The position numbers were made by a program, and so were the translations under genes. The notes below the pieces were generated by a model. That model was not told the DNA's origin and did no database searches. It saw nothing but the letters and a program-made list of their open reading frames with translations. 64,000 nucleotides of DNA from Sipunculus nudus. Lineage: Eukaryota; Annelida; Sipuncula; Golfingiida; Sipunculidae. The DNA is taken from positions 22,856,058 to 22,920,057 of the forward strand of contig CM049310.1 in NCBI GenBank assembly GCA_026874595.1. Direction: 5' to 3'. Below are positions 24,712-35,776 of the stretch, one piece after another. Each line of letters starts with the position of its first letter. Position 1 is the stretch's first letter.

Positions 24712-26153
24712 GTATCCCCAGACAATTACACCCCCCCCCCCCCCCCCTTTAGAATAGGCCACCCATCTTCAGCAGCATATAATGACACTTGGCAAGCGAC
24801 AATGGTTTCTTCCATCTTTCAACTTGAGAAACAATATTTTCCCCCAAATATGGGGGCTAATACGGTGACTCACTCTAGAGAAAAGGAGATTAATTTATAC
24901 TATAAAATTGGAGAGGAAGGTGGCTCCCCTTTTTCTGGTTGACGAGAAAACTCTCCAAGTTGGATGTTCATGTCAAATTGGATACTCACACATTGAACGA
25001 CTCCTCAGATATGAGCAATTATCACCTATAACAAATAAACAAATGGACACCTTACGAAAAAAAAGGGAAGACGGCGCCACCATGGTCTATGGACATGCAC
25101 AGTTTCGGACCAATGCGGCACACCACTCCAAAGAAAAGAGCATTAATTTATTCTACAGAAACGGGAAGGTAGGTGGCGCCACCTGTTTGGTTTGCGAGAA
25201 AATTTTCCTAAATGGATAGACATGCCAAATTTAACACCAATACCATAAACCACTCCGGAGATAGGCCTATGAGATATTTTCAACCGAAGCAAATGTACAG
25301 ATGGACGCCACGGGAAAATGATTGCACATGGCGCCACCAGGCTTGAATAAAAGATTGAGGAGTCCAAGATCAATGCAAAATTTCAGCTCAATCTGTCCAT
25401 TGGGTTTATACTTATAATCTCTCACAGTGCTGTCAAGTGGCAATGATTTGGTATTAAAAGGCGCGAAAACAAGGAAAAGACAGAAGGTGGCGCAACCTGT
25501 CTTCCGGAGAAGACAAAGCTATCCAAGATCTTAATTCAATTTGATTTTTGATTTTTTTTTTTCCAATCCATGCGTCCTTTATTGAGATATTTATGATTGT
25601 GTGTGATTTTCACCATCTATGGCAATATTTAAGATCACGGCCACTCTCATAGAAAAGGTCATGACCCCAATTTAAATATATATCATCCCTTAATCCATAT
25701 CTATGTAAATGCATAATATGAAATACATCTGTCCATTAGTTTTTACTTATAATGCTCACAGTCCTGTTAAGTGGCAATAATGGAGGTATTAAACGGCACG
25801 TTAACAAAGAAAGTATACTAGGTGGCGCCACTAGTTTCCGGTACATGACAACACTATCCAAGTTCCTAGGTCAAGTTGATTTTTGGATCAATCCATGCAA
25901 GATTACTTGAGATATTTAAGAATTTGTGTGATATCCCCAAAAAGGGACCTATTAATTATTTATTCAAGGTCAAGGTCGCTCTCCTGGTAAAGGTCCTCGT
26001 CCTCTGACCCATATCTATGCACATTTCAAGTTTGGTAAAGATCCGTGAAATATTTTTTTAGTTATCGCGTCCAAACGAAATCTCTGCGGTGGCAGCGGAA
26101 ACGGAGGCGCGACCGTGCTTAAACCATACTATCCCGACTTTGTCTGGGGATAC
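24712..26153. mobile_element. 1.44-kb inverted-repeat element with GGTGGCGCCAC modules
   Basis: GTATCCCCAGACAA (24712-24725) recurs exactly in inverted orientation at 26140-26153. The matching site in the 3' LTR is uninterrupted, so the block is an insertion. No transposase is seen. The interior has diverged modules of roughly 250-320 bp, most containing GGTGGCGCCAC or a variant (about 24918, 25171, 25330, 25490 and 25821). The left end also has a hairpin, TGGCAC-CGCGA-GTGCCA, and a 17-C run. The family is unknown to me. Confidence 0.68.
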
Positions 26154-26206
26154 AATTTTATGAGACGACGAACTACCACAGCTCACACGAGCTGTGACGA
26201 CAGTTG

Positions 26207-26224
26207 TGGCACAGCCGGCAGGAT
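26207..26224 (+). other. Primer-binding site of gypsy element 1
   Basis: TGGCACAGCCGGCAGGAT, 4 bases after the end of the 5' LTR. It begins with TGG, as expected for pairing with a tRNA 3' CCA, and resembles primer-binding sites common in Ty3/gypsy elements. Confidence 0.6.
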
Positions 26225-27148
26225 TTAAAGATTTTACCAGTTAAAAAACAACATAAAGATTCGGTACAAGCGGTTCTTTTTATCCGGGACATTTTGTGAT
26301 AATTGTCAGTTCAGGTGAACCTGAGTTCCCGCTAGAAGACTCGGGGTGATTCTTCCGACAACGGCAGCGGTGTCCCGAGGTTGTAGCAGGAGTTGCAGAG
26401 GGAAAACGGTGCCTCGAGAACGTCCCCTGTAGGATTCGCCCGGGCAGCTAGGGTACGTTTTAACAAGTAAGGAACAGTGAAATGAAGAAGAACGGGAGTT
26501 TGTAAATGGGACATTCTAGATTCTAGGATATTCATTTTAACTGAAATTCCTCATGGATGTCGGACTTAGTTTATTTTATTTACATTCACTGTGTGTCATT
26601 TTGGATTATTGACACTACCAGCGGTACAGGCTTCTTGGGGGTTTGCTACAGTCTGCAGCGCTGACATATAGTAACAAGTGTCAAGCAGATAAATCGATGG
26701 AGTCCGTATACGTGTCGGGCTACTTGGAGGAAGGACGTTCATTTGATTCAATATTTCATCTTCATTGCATGTAATATTATTATTCTCTTTTGTTGTGAAT
26801 ATTACATATTTTTGTGAAAGTTGTCAGGGGAAAGGTTTATTTTCGTTTGGACGCTGTTTCTGTGCAAGTGTCACGGATAAGACTTAAAAGTTCCAAAGAG
26901 TATTAATACTAGTACTGACACTGGTACTGTTTATAGGGCAATTTTAGATAGCGGGCATTATTGTGCACCTTGAGGCTTGAGCTATAGGATTCCTCAACAG
27001 GGCAGAGTTAACGTAATTAACCTTGTATTTATTTAGACTTAATCAGTCAAAAAACTTCAAAATTTGACGGTTGTGACTGGTTTTCACCAAATTTAAGCTA
27101 ATTATTATAACTATTTAGGTGAATTCCACCGTTTTATATTGGCCTTAA

Positions 27149-30100
27149 GTGAATTTTGTTTTTTTTATTAATGCGTCTCTAATATCTTGTGTTACTGTTA
27201 ATAAAAGTTTCCATGGCCAGCAGATCGCATTAGCCAATCAGCTTGTTACTTTAACTGCTCATCCTTTAGTTTCAGTTTTGGGTTCATGTGGTTATGTGGA
27301 TGAGACTGGCCAGTTAAGGCTTTTTATTCTAAATCATTCCTCTGAACCTGTCGCATTAACAGCAATTCTGCATTTAGCCACTGCTTGCAAGCTGCACATG
27401 AAAATGTTGTCTCCATAGAACCGGGTGGTTCAACCTGTCAAATTAGAGTTCACCCAATTGGGGTAGTGAGTAATCTTGATACATGTTCAGAGAACACTTT
27501 TATAACGGAGAACCCAATTCATTTGGATATACACTCTGACCTTAATTCAGAAATGAGAGAACAATTTATGACCTCGGATGGTGAGGTTATCCTTTTACCT
27601 TTGGGTGCAAGTCTGAATAAATTAAACCTAGCTGAAGCTGAAAAGGCAGCTAAGTTATTCAAACAACATTCAACAGCTTTTGCTAAAACTGATTATGATT
27701 TAGGGTTTTGTAATATTATTCCACACGAGATCCACATCAAGGATGAAAATCTCATTAACCTGCCCTTTCGGCGGAATCCACCACATGAGGTTGATGAGAT
27801 GAAAAGTGAGTTACAACAAATGCTTGATCGGAGCTTTATCAGGAAATCAGTCATTCTGTATGCAAGTTCAGTAGTCCTTGTGAGGAAAAAGAATGGTATA
27901 ATTAGGCATTGCATCGATTACCGTAAACTCAATACAAAAACAGTACCGGAGGCATTCCTGTTACCTCGGATAGACGAGGCGCCTGAAGCCCTCGGAGGGG
28001 CCACTTGGTTTTCTAGCCTTGATTTAGCTCATGGCTATTTTCAGATCGCTTTGGACCCGCAGCCAGTTCCACACACAGCATTTCCTGTGCCATGGGGTCT
28101 TTACGAGATGTGTAGGCTCCCTATGGGATTACGAAATAGTCCAGGAACATTTCAACGAATCATTGAACACATTCTTGGAGACTTGAACTTTGCATCAGTA
28201 CTATTATATCTTAATGATATTTTAGTCTGGTCAAGATCATTTGATGAACATCTAGAGCGATTAGGCGGGGTGCTTTCAACGGCTTGTCCAGTATGGGTAA
28301 AAATTAAATGGAAAGAAATGTAACTTATTTCAAGAACAAGTTTTATATTAGGCCACATTGTGAGTTCAGAAGGGATCAAGGTGGACCCTTCTAAAATCCA
28401 GCGTATCATTGAGTGGCCTGTGCCAAATTCATTCAATGACCTTCGCTCCTTTCAGCTATTATAGGCGATTTATTCCTCAGTTTGCCAAGAAGGCAGCTCC
28501 ATTAAATTCCTTCTTAAATAATGCCAATGAAAAGGCAGGGAAGCCCCTGAAATCATTCCAGTGGACAGAGGAGGCACAATGCGCCTTCACTCTCCTAAAG
28601 AGATAATTAACAGAAGCCCCAGTTCTTAAGTATCCAAATCTCCAAAAGAAAGAATTTATCATTGAAGTTAATGCTTCACTTCAGGGCTTAGGTGCCGCAT
28701 ATCTCAGTATGATGAGAATGGTGAACTGCATCCGATAGGCTATACTAGCCGTGGCCTAAGAGGTGGTGAGCAGCACTATCCGGAGTATTCATCATTTAAA
28801 CCTGAATTACTAGCTCTTAAAACGGCCGTAACTGAAAAGTTCAGGGAATATTTACAAGGGGTGCATGCAATTGTATATACAGATAACAACTTACTAGCCC
28901 ACCTGAAAACTGCAAATCCTGAAGCAACTGAGCACAGATGAGTTGCTCAGTTAGCCCCATATGATCTTGAAATCAGGTATCGACCCCATAGATTGAATAA
29001 ATGTGCTGATGCCCTAAGCCGCTGTCCAGCAACTGCCACTCATGTGGACACTGTAACACTTGTGGAAGCTGTCACAAGCACTTCAATGCTACCAGCAGGG
29101 CCTAGAAAGCAAACCAGTGAAAAACCCTAAGCTGATGATTCTACCAGCTTACGTTAGCCAATTTGCAGAAAAATGCTGAAACCCTAAGCATTATCTGGGC
29201 ATTGTGGGAAGGCAACTGGCAAACATAGAAGGAGCCACTCTTACAGGAGGCTCCTGGCTTAAAGTCCTTGATTTAAGGAATGACCACTTATCACCGAGCA
29301 ACATGGTGTTTCATATCGCCAGTTAAATGATCCTGTTGTAGGCATTCGCTTTCCGTTTTTGGTGCCAAAATGCCTCAAGAAAGTAACATTGGAAGCTGCT
29401 CATGATAAATGGAGACATCAGGGTATCTTTAAGACCCTCACACTCCTTACGAGAATATCCTATTGGCCAGGTTTATCAAACTCTCTACAGAGGTAAGTTA
29501 AAAACAGTTTTGCCTGTATAGCAGCCAAAACACCAAAACCAAAGATAAGACCACCCTTAAGTCATCTTATCACATACACGCCGCTTGAAATATGAGCCAT
29601 TGATTTCCTTAAATTAGATCGGGGTAGACATGGATATGAAGACGTTTTAGTAATGACCGACGCGTTCACGAGTTTAGCTTGTGCCGTATCATGTAAAGAT
29701 CAAACAGCCGAAAGAGTTGCACTGGCATTGAGAGACCATTGGGTTAGTCATTACTCTAATCCCATGCGAATACATTCAGATCAAGGGAGAAATTTTGAGA
29801 GTCGCATAATAAATGAGCTATATAAGTTTTATAATATTTAGAAGAGTCGACCTACTCCCTATCATGCACAGGGTATTCCGCAGGCTGAGAGTTTTAACCA
29901 GAAGCTGGTGAAAAGCTGATGAAGACCGTTGGAACCTGAAAGTATTTCCCCGATGCCTCTCAGAAAAAAAAAACATTTTACGGGTCGGTATAAGCTTGAT
30001 GACCAGTTTCATCATGATATATTTATATTAGAAGAATACGAACCCACTAAAAATATTTGTGGAATTAGGCCTTTGTTGGGAGGGCCACTCAGACGGGTGA

Positions 30101-30468
30101 ACAGGGGGCTACTCACCCTAGATCCCCGGGACCCAGTTCCGCCAGCCACTGAAAAATAGTCTTTGCTAACGGAGAAAATAATTGATACCGACTCGGTCTC
30201 AGACGGTGAGGAGGCGGACTTAAATTTTGATCATATGCTAGTTACTCCTGCTATAAATGAACAAGAATCTATAGACGCCCCAGGACATTCACCCGTTGGT
30301 CACTGTGCCTCTCTAGCGCCGCCTGTTGCCGTTCCATTTAACCAAGGATCCCCACCTGCCGACCTAACTCCACCTGACTCCGTGGCTGCTCCAGGGCTTC
30401 GCCGGTCTGAGCGCAGCACTAAAGGCACTCATTCGAATCTTTATCATTTACCAAAATCCTTCGTGTAA
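27149..30468 (+). pseudogene. Gypsy element 1 pol remnant (RT, RNase H, integrase)
   Basis: A frame at 27385-28323 carries the RT: KKNGIIRHCIDYRKLN, FSSLDLAHGYFQIALD, and YLND where an active enzyme has YxDD, so the catalytic pair is damaged. RNase H follows at about 28640-29030 with an in-frame stop; it ends RPHRLNKCADALSRC, the usual C-terminus. Integrase pieces are at 29340-29920: ISYWPGL, DVLVMTDAFT, RIHSDQGRNFES and TPYHAQG, broken by several stops, with the DDE glutamate region decayed. A separate frame at 30163-30468 ends LRRSERSTKGTHSNLYHLP, a typical gypsy pol C-terminus. The copy is inactive. Confidence 0.85.
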
Positions 30469-30542
30469 CTTGGTACTTAAGAATCATCATTTTCATTTCA
30501 TCTAAACCCCCGGTCCTACCTCAGGTACCCTAATAATTCTCC

Positions 30543-30893
30543 TTGTTCTCTATTCTTATTTTGTGTGTATGTTTGCGTGATTGTAATTCTGAGGGCTTAA
30601 CCACACTTACCTGTAATGATCTGATTGTATTTCAAACGATGTTAAACAGGACATACATAGGCCACTACCCTGACCAGATTACTAATGTCGAATTATTCAA
30701 CCACAGGGTAGAGGAGTTCAACGCACTTCTGTATAGCTCTCTAGCAACATACCCAATCAGCCAGATCTGGTCGCAAGAGAGCTATAACAGCTCTGAATAC
30801 CTGAGGGGTGCCCATCTAACTAAAGCAGGGGGACAACGCTATATTGATTATCTTGGGATAATGATCGAGACCAAGCTAAATGATTTGGGATAA
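30543..30893 (+). pseudogene. SGNH-hydrolase-like frame downstream of pol, inside gypsy element 1
   Basis: A 116-codon frame between the end of pol and the 3' LTR. The C-terminal part (VELFNHRVEEFNALL, then RGAHLTKAGGQRYIDYLG) resembles the last blocks of SGNH/GDSL esterases, whose usual D-x-x-H block is here R-G-A-H: the His is kept and the Asp lost. The N-terminal Gly/Asn blocks are not visible, so the domain is truncated or decayed. It lies where some LTR elements carry an extra 3' gene. The similarity is judged by eye and modest. Confidence 0.35.
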
Positions 30894-31240
30894 TCAACCC
30901 CACAGCTCCAAACAACTTCCTTTTGTTTTGATACTCCCTCTAGAGTTAAATTAAACTGAACAAAATGTTACCTTATTGACATGCAGTTAAAAATTCTGTT
31001 CAAAGGAGAGAACTTGTTGACAAGTCTGATGGTGCACTTTGACTTAATTTTATAGGCTAGTCATATGACCAGTTTTTTAATGTATACAAAGTTAGTGAAA
31101 ATAATATTCTTATTATCCTTTTATAAATGTACCAAAACCAGATTTGTATCTATATGAGTTTATATGTTTAGCTGTACATATGTTATGTTCTTACCATATG
31201 GGTAATATTGTTATTTGTATTAGTCTTGAGGTTCGGTACT

Positions 31241-31332
31241 ATTCATTGTGTAGAACTTACATCAGTGTTCTGTGATGTACATAGCTATTCATTGTGTAGA
31301 ACTTACATCAGTGTTCTGTGATGTACATAGCT
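31241..31332. repeat. Perfect 46-bp tandem duplication
   Basis: Two identical adjacent 46-bp copies (31241-31286 and 31287-31332) in the 3' internal region of gypsy element 1. Their identity contrasts with the decay around them. Confidence 0.95.
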
Positions 31333-31693
31333 TGCATCATTAAAAGTAACGAAATTAATTATTCTGTTACAATACGGTAGCAAGCGCTGACCATAAAGAG
31401 CCAGGGTAATCTATGTTTTAACATCTGCCTTAATTATCAATTAAAGTGATACATGACAAAATTCACTTAATACTGCCCGTAGTACTAGTTGCTGCATAGT
31501 TTACTGTTTACTGTTCATATAATCTTTTAACACTTCCTGTGTTCAGGATACATTGTATTACCAAAACATACTGCCAGGGGGAACAGAAACATTGCAATGA
31601 TTTGAATGTATACTTATGATGAATATGCTGCTAATAACAGTGTAAAGTATATTAAGCATCCTTCGAGACCGAAGATGTTTCGGCAGGGCTGGA

Positions 31694-32184
31694 TGTCAGG
31701 GAAAAATATCCAGGGGAAACATTTGGAGCACCAACATTTCTGTTTCACCTGTCATATAACCATAACAATGGACGCCATATTGGGCAAGTTCATAACTAAG
31801 CAGCCACATTTCATCAGCTCATTGCACTATTTTAGCCAGCATTTCGTGATATGCATTGCACCACATCGTGCAAGCGCAGTAAAGAATAAAAGCACAAGGG
31901 TGTCAAGACGATGGGGGGGGGGGGGGGGGGGGGGGATACAGAAAGTTGAAGCAGTAACACTCACTTTAGAGTGATGTGTGAGCTGAAGTGAATAATAGTT
32001 AAAGAATTTGGAACAAGGAGGATTGTACCACTGGTATATATTTTACCACCTGAAAAAACTGTACCGTGGATATACTGTTATACCATATTGGAATAAAAAC
32101 GAAATATTTCCCGACAAAGGATTTATTCACTTCATTTATAATTATATGAAACGACGAACCACCACAGCTCATACGAGCTGTCAC

Positions 32185-32188
<4 letters not shown>
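31694..32188 (+). repeat. 3' LTR of gypsy element 1 (uninterrupted)
   Basis: 495 bp from TGTCAGGG to ACGACA. It aligns block by block with the 5' LTR and shows the empty sites of both insertions in that copy. It contains a 23-G run (31913-31935) and the terminal hairpin. A (TA)n tract follows directly. Confidence 0.85.
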
Positions 32189-32265
<77 letters not shown>

Positions 32266-32274
32266 GTATATATA

Positions 32275-32322
<48 letters not shown>
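32189..32322. repeat. (TA)n microsatellite next to the 3' LTR
   Basis: About 134 bp of nearly pure TA with a few TG steps, starting right after the LTR end. The 200 bases from here to copy B exon 9 show nothing recognisable. Confidence 0.95.
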
Positions 32323-32323
<1 letters not shown>

Positions 32324-32528
32324 CTGCAAGATGCAGTGACACATGAATAATTTATTGTTTAGAACCTATACTAACCGAAAGCGAATTAAAAAATTTGTTG
32401 TGATAGAAAGTCGCTGAAAACTTCAAACTGTATGCGAATCCTCATATGTGTAAGTGTGCGTGAACAAGATTGTGTCGTGTTTCGGTGTTATAAGAAAATG
32501 AAACATCATCTTTTTTACTGTGACTCAC

Positions 32529-32668
32529 TTGGTACCGAAGATTTCCGCCTCCTGAAGGGTTTCCGGGATCCTCTTTCTGAGTGTTTCCGGTAGCAGGAAA
32601 GTTAACAGACCAGAAACACCGGAGAATATTCCAAATATGACTGACGGGAGGGGCGCCCAGACGTTCCT
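32529..32668 (-). CDS. Copy B exon 9 (donor overlaps an in-frame stop)
   Basis: 140 bp after TCACAG. It encodes RNVWAPLPSVIFGIFSG and LPETLRKRIPETLQEAE. It ends at GTGAGT, which overlaps TGA as in copy A. Confidence 0.9.
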
Positions 32669-35600
32669 CTGTGAGTATTAAGAATTATATAGTGTGTTTG
32701 GTATCAGATAATCAGGCATATGTTTATAAAATACATTCTTGTCCTATAAAGAACCGCTCTGCTGATAAACTTAGCTATTGAACTTATGAGAAATACCAAA
32801 TCTATACCATTTGGTCATCGAATTTTTTAGTATAGATACCAACATTCCAGATTTAAATGAACAGTAGTTGTAAAAGGACCTTTTCTCTTGTTTTTTTTTA
32901 TCATAATGAGGTTTCCTCGATCGCGATAAAAGTTCTCTACATTTACCAAATATATAATGGATCTGTCTAATTATTGATGTATTATATAGTTCCTGCTTTT
33001 ACTGTAACAACGCGTTCGGTTAAAGTGGCTATATATTTATGGATGCACTTCAGATCTATATATCACTTTAACTTGTAACGTGAATGGTATACCTCAAAAG
33101 GTAGCATATAACCATCTGGTATACTGTCTACTGCAGCGCCTCCGTGTATATCAACCTGCTAAATAGCTTACAGTAATATCTTATTTAAAGCTGGTGTGGC
33201 TAGCTATTATAACTTGGGCAAAAAGTTTACTTCAGTGAAGGTAAGCAACACACCAGAGGTCCGCCCACATACGCCGCCCCCATGCCACTGATCCTTGAGA
33301 CAGTAGAACAGGATCCGACGCCCACGTTACGGATCACTGTTGGGATCAGCTCCGCACTGAGTATGTATATACCGGAGAATGTTGTAGTGATGGCGGCCTT
33401 CCCGAGCATAGCCAAAGTCGTCATTAACCAAGACAGACCTTAAACGGAAGAAAAAACACACTTAGCTTAAGAAACCATTCTCGCTATACAGATATAATTA
33501 AAATTCATATAGAATATTGATTTAGTTTTTTAATGATCAGCAACGTACAATATATGAGTGATCAGCCTTTGGAAGATACTTGAATACAGACAAGACATAT
33601 TTTATTTCATTATATGGTACTGAATGCATGCGTTCCTTTGGCCCTGTCGTGGGATTCTCTAGTATAACATTTACCACTCACTCGTTTTTCCTATAAGTGG
33701 GATCTGACAGAAGCTGCTCACAGCTCCGATGATGAGGGCGCCACCTATGGCCCATCGTCGTCCCGCTTTATTCAGGGCAAAAACGCAGATGAAATTGGCG
33801 GGAAATTCTACCGCACCGGATATGAAGGTGTTCAGGAAAGGACTTCCAGAGAGCGAGGCGGTGTTCAACGAGAGGCCGTAATACATGAGACTACAGGTAA
33901 ACCTAAAGAAAAGAGAAACGTCATCATGAAGTAACATGCAAATTACCGAAATTGGATGGATAGGCCTAAATGCAAATTTAGCATGTGGTTTACGGAAAAT
34001 CCGACCACTGATTGGAAAAGGTTATAAATGGATAAACGGATGTAGGATTGTAATATAGCTGTTAGTCTGTAAGTGTGTACAGCCTTTTATTGTACCAAAT
34101 AAACAAGATAATTTGGCTTACAGTGAATTGGCAAAGTTCATGATGATGTATGTATATAATTATCATAATCCACATAATGGCTTCTAGACTGAAATGGGTA
34201 TAACTGAATGTAAAAAAATATAAATGTATAGGGGATGTATACAGGACTTAAGTAACATCACTTTCTTAGCAAGATCCATCATATTATATGTGTGTACGTG
34301 TGTGTTATAGTAACAGGTATAGGTACAGATAATGTTAGCCATCCTTCACAGCTAGACCACAGGTCCTGGTGGGAGTTAATCCGAGTTATTATGGTCATGT
34401 ACCGATTACTTACAACTTTCTAGACTCACGGGATTAGTGCAGTAGAAGATGACGGGGTAATCTACTCACCAGATGAGATACTGTATCAACGTCCGTCTCC
34501 TCATGTTTGTCGTTTTAAATAAATCCAACAGTGTTCCTTCATCCTTTTCTGTATTGTCCTGTTACCAAGAAAATTTACTAATGATACATTCACATTATGT
34601 ATTGCATCAACTTTATAGTACCATGCTCTATGAAAAAAAATATTCCAATGGTATTTTATCTATAAACACTTATTACTGTTGAGTCATATGATCCGTCACG
34701 GCAATAAACCACATAGACATTGCCAAACAAACAATATTTATGAAGGACGTCCGGACTATTTTTCATTCTGACAGGGGCACAAACAATATTCATGAAGGAC
34801 GTACTAACTTTTTTTCATTCTGACAGGGGCACAAACAATATTCATGAAGGATATCCTGATTTTTTTTTCATTCTGACAGGGGCACAAACAAGTTTCATGA
34901 AGGATATCTTGACTTTTTTTCATTCTGACAAGGGCACAACCAACATTCATGAAGAATGTACTGACTTTTTCATTCTGACAGGGGCACGAACAATATTCAT
35001 GAAGGACGTACTGACTTTTTTTCATTCTGACAGGGGCACAAACAATATTCATGAAGGATGTGCTGACTTTTTCATTCTGACAGGGACACGAACAATATTC
35101 ATGAAGAATGTACTGACTTTTTCATTCTGACAGGGGCACAAACAATATTCATGAAGGACGTAGTGACTTTTTTCATTCTGACAGGGGCACAAACAATATT
35201 TATGAAGGATGTGCTGACTTTTTCATTCTGACAGGGACACGAACAATATTCATGAAGGATTTACTGACTTTTTCATTCTGACAGGGACACAAACAACATT
35301 CAGCAAGGATGTACTGACTTTTTCATTCTGCCAGAAACACAAACAATATTTATATAGGATGCATGTACTGACTTATTCATTCTGACAGGGACACAAACAA
35401 TATTCATGAAGGATTCACTGACTTTTTTTCATTCTGACAGGGACACGAACAATATTCATGAAGGATGTACTGACTTTTTCTGTATCAAAGACCATCTGGT
35501 CCGGCAGTTTTTTCTTGTTGACGGCAGCGGCTTTCCTGAAGACGGCTATGGCTTCTTCGTGACGACCTTTGGCTATAAGCCAGCGAGGAGACTCCGGCAA

Positions 35601-35743
35601 TAACCTGCAGTTATGAGGTAGAACCTAAACATTCGAAACCGAGTATGATAGACACCATACAAAACAGGGGCGTAACCAGGATTTACAATGGGGTCGAGGG
35701 GTTGGGGGGGGGGGTTACAGCATATAGTCCATTTATAAATATA

Positions 35744-35776
<33 letters not shown>

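Larger units (their letters stand above)
23639..26202 (+). repeat. 5' LTR of gypsy element 1, interrupted twice
   Basis: Three blocks match the 3' LTR at 31694-32188: 23639-23837, 24388 to about 24685, and about 26154-26202. Between them lie an inverted-repeat element (23838-24379) and a second one (about 24686-26153). The last block holds a perfect hairpin, ACAGCTC-ACAC-GAGCTGT, also perfect in the 3' LTR (ACAGCTC-ATAC-GAGCTGT). About 50 bp around 24429-24475 are missing from the 3' copy. Confidence 0.85.
23639..32188 (+). mobile_element. Decayed Ty3/gypsy LTR retrotransposon 1
   Basis: Direct repeats starting TGTCAGGG and ending ACGACA flank degenerate pol sequence in the same orientation, so they are LTRs: 5' LTR 23639-26202 (split by two insertions), 3' LTR 31694-32188. 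A primer-binding-site-like TGGCACAGCCGGCAGGAT begins 4 bases after the 5' LTR. The interior has protease-RT linker, RT, RNase H and integrase in gypsy order, all with stops. No clear gag is left; only about 0.9 kb separates the LTR from the pol remnant. The 5' flank is a G run and the 3' flank a TA run, so no target-site duplication can be read. Confidence 0.82.

Noticed and set aside
32008-32346. Long Tyr-Ile repeat frames around 32.2 kb (also near 23.3, 35.7, 41.1 and 60.1 kb)
   Set aside because: Translation of (TA)n microsatellites.
34804-35052. 82-codon minus-strand and 112-codon plus-strand frames in the 34.8-35.1 kb region
   Set aside because: Both are products of the 52-bp minisatellite; no codon bias or family similarity.
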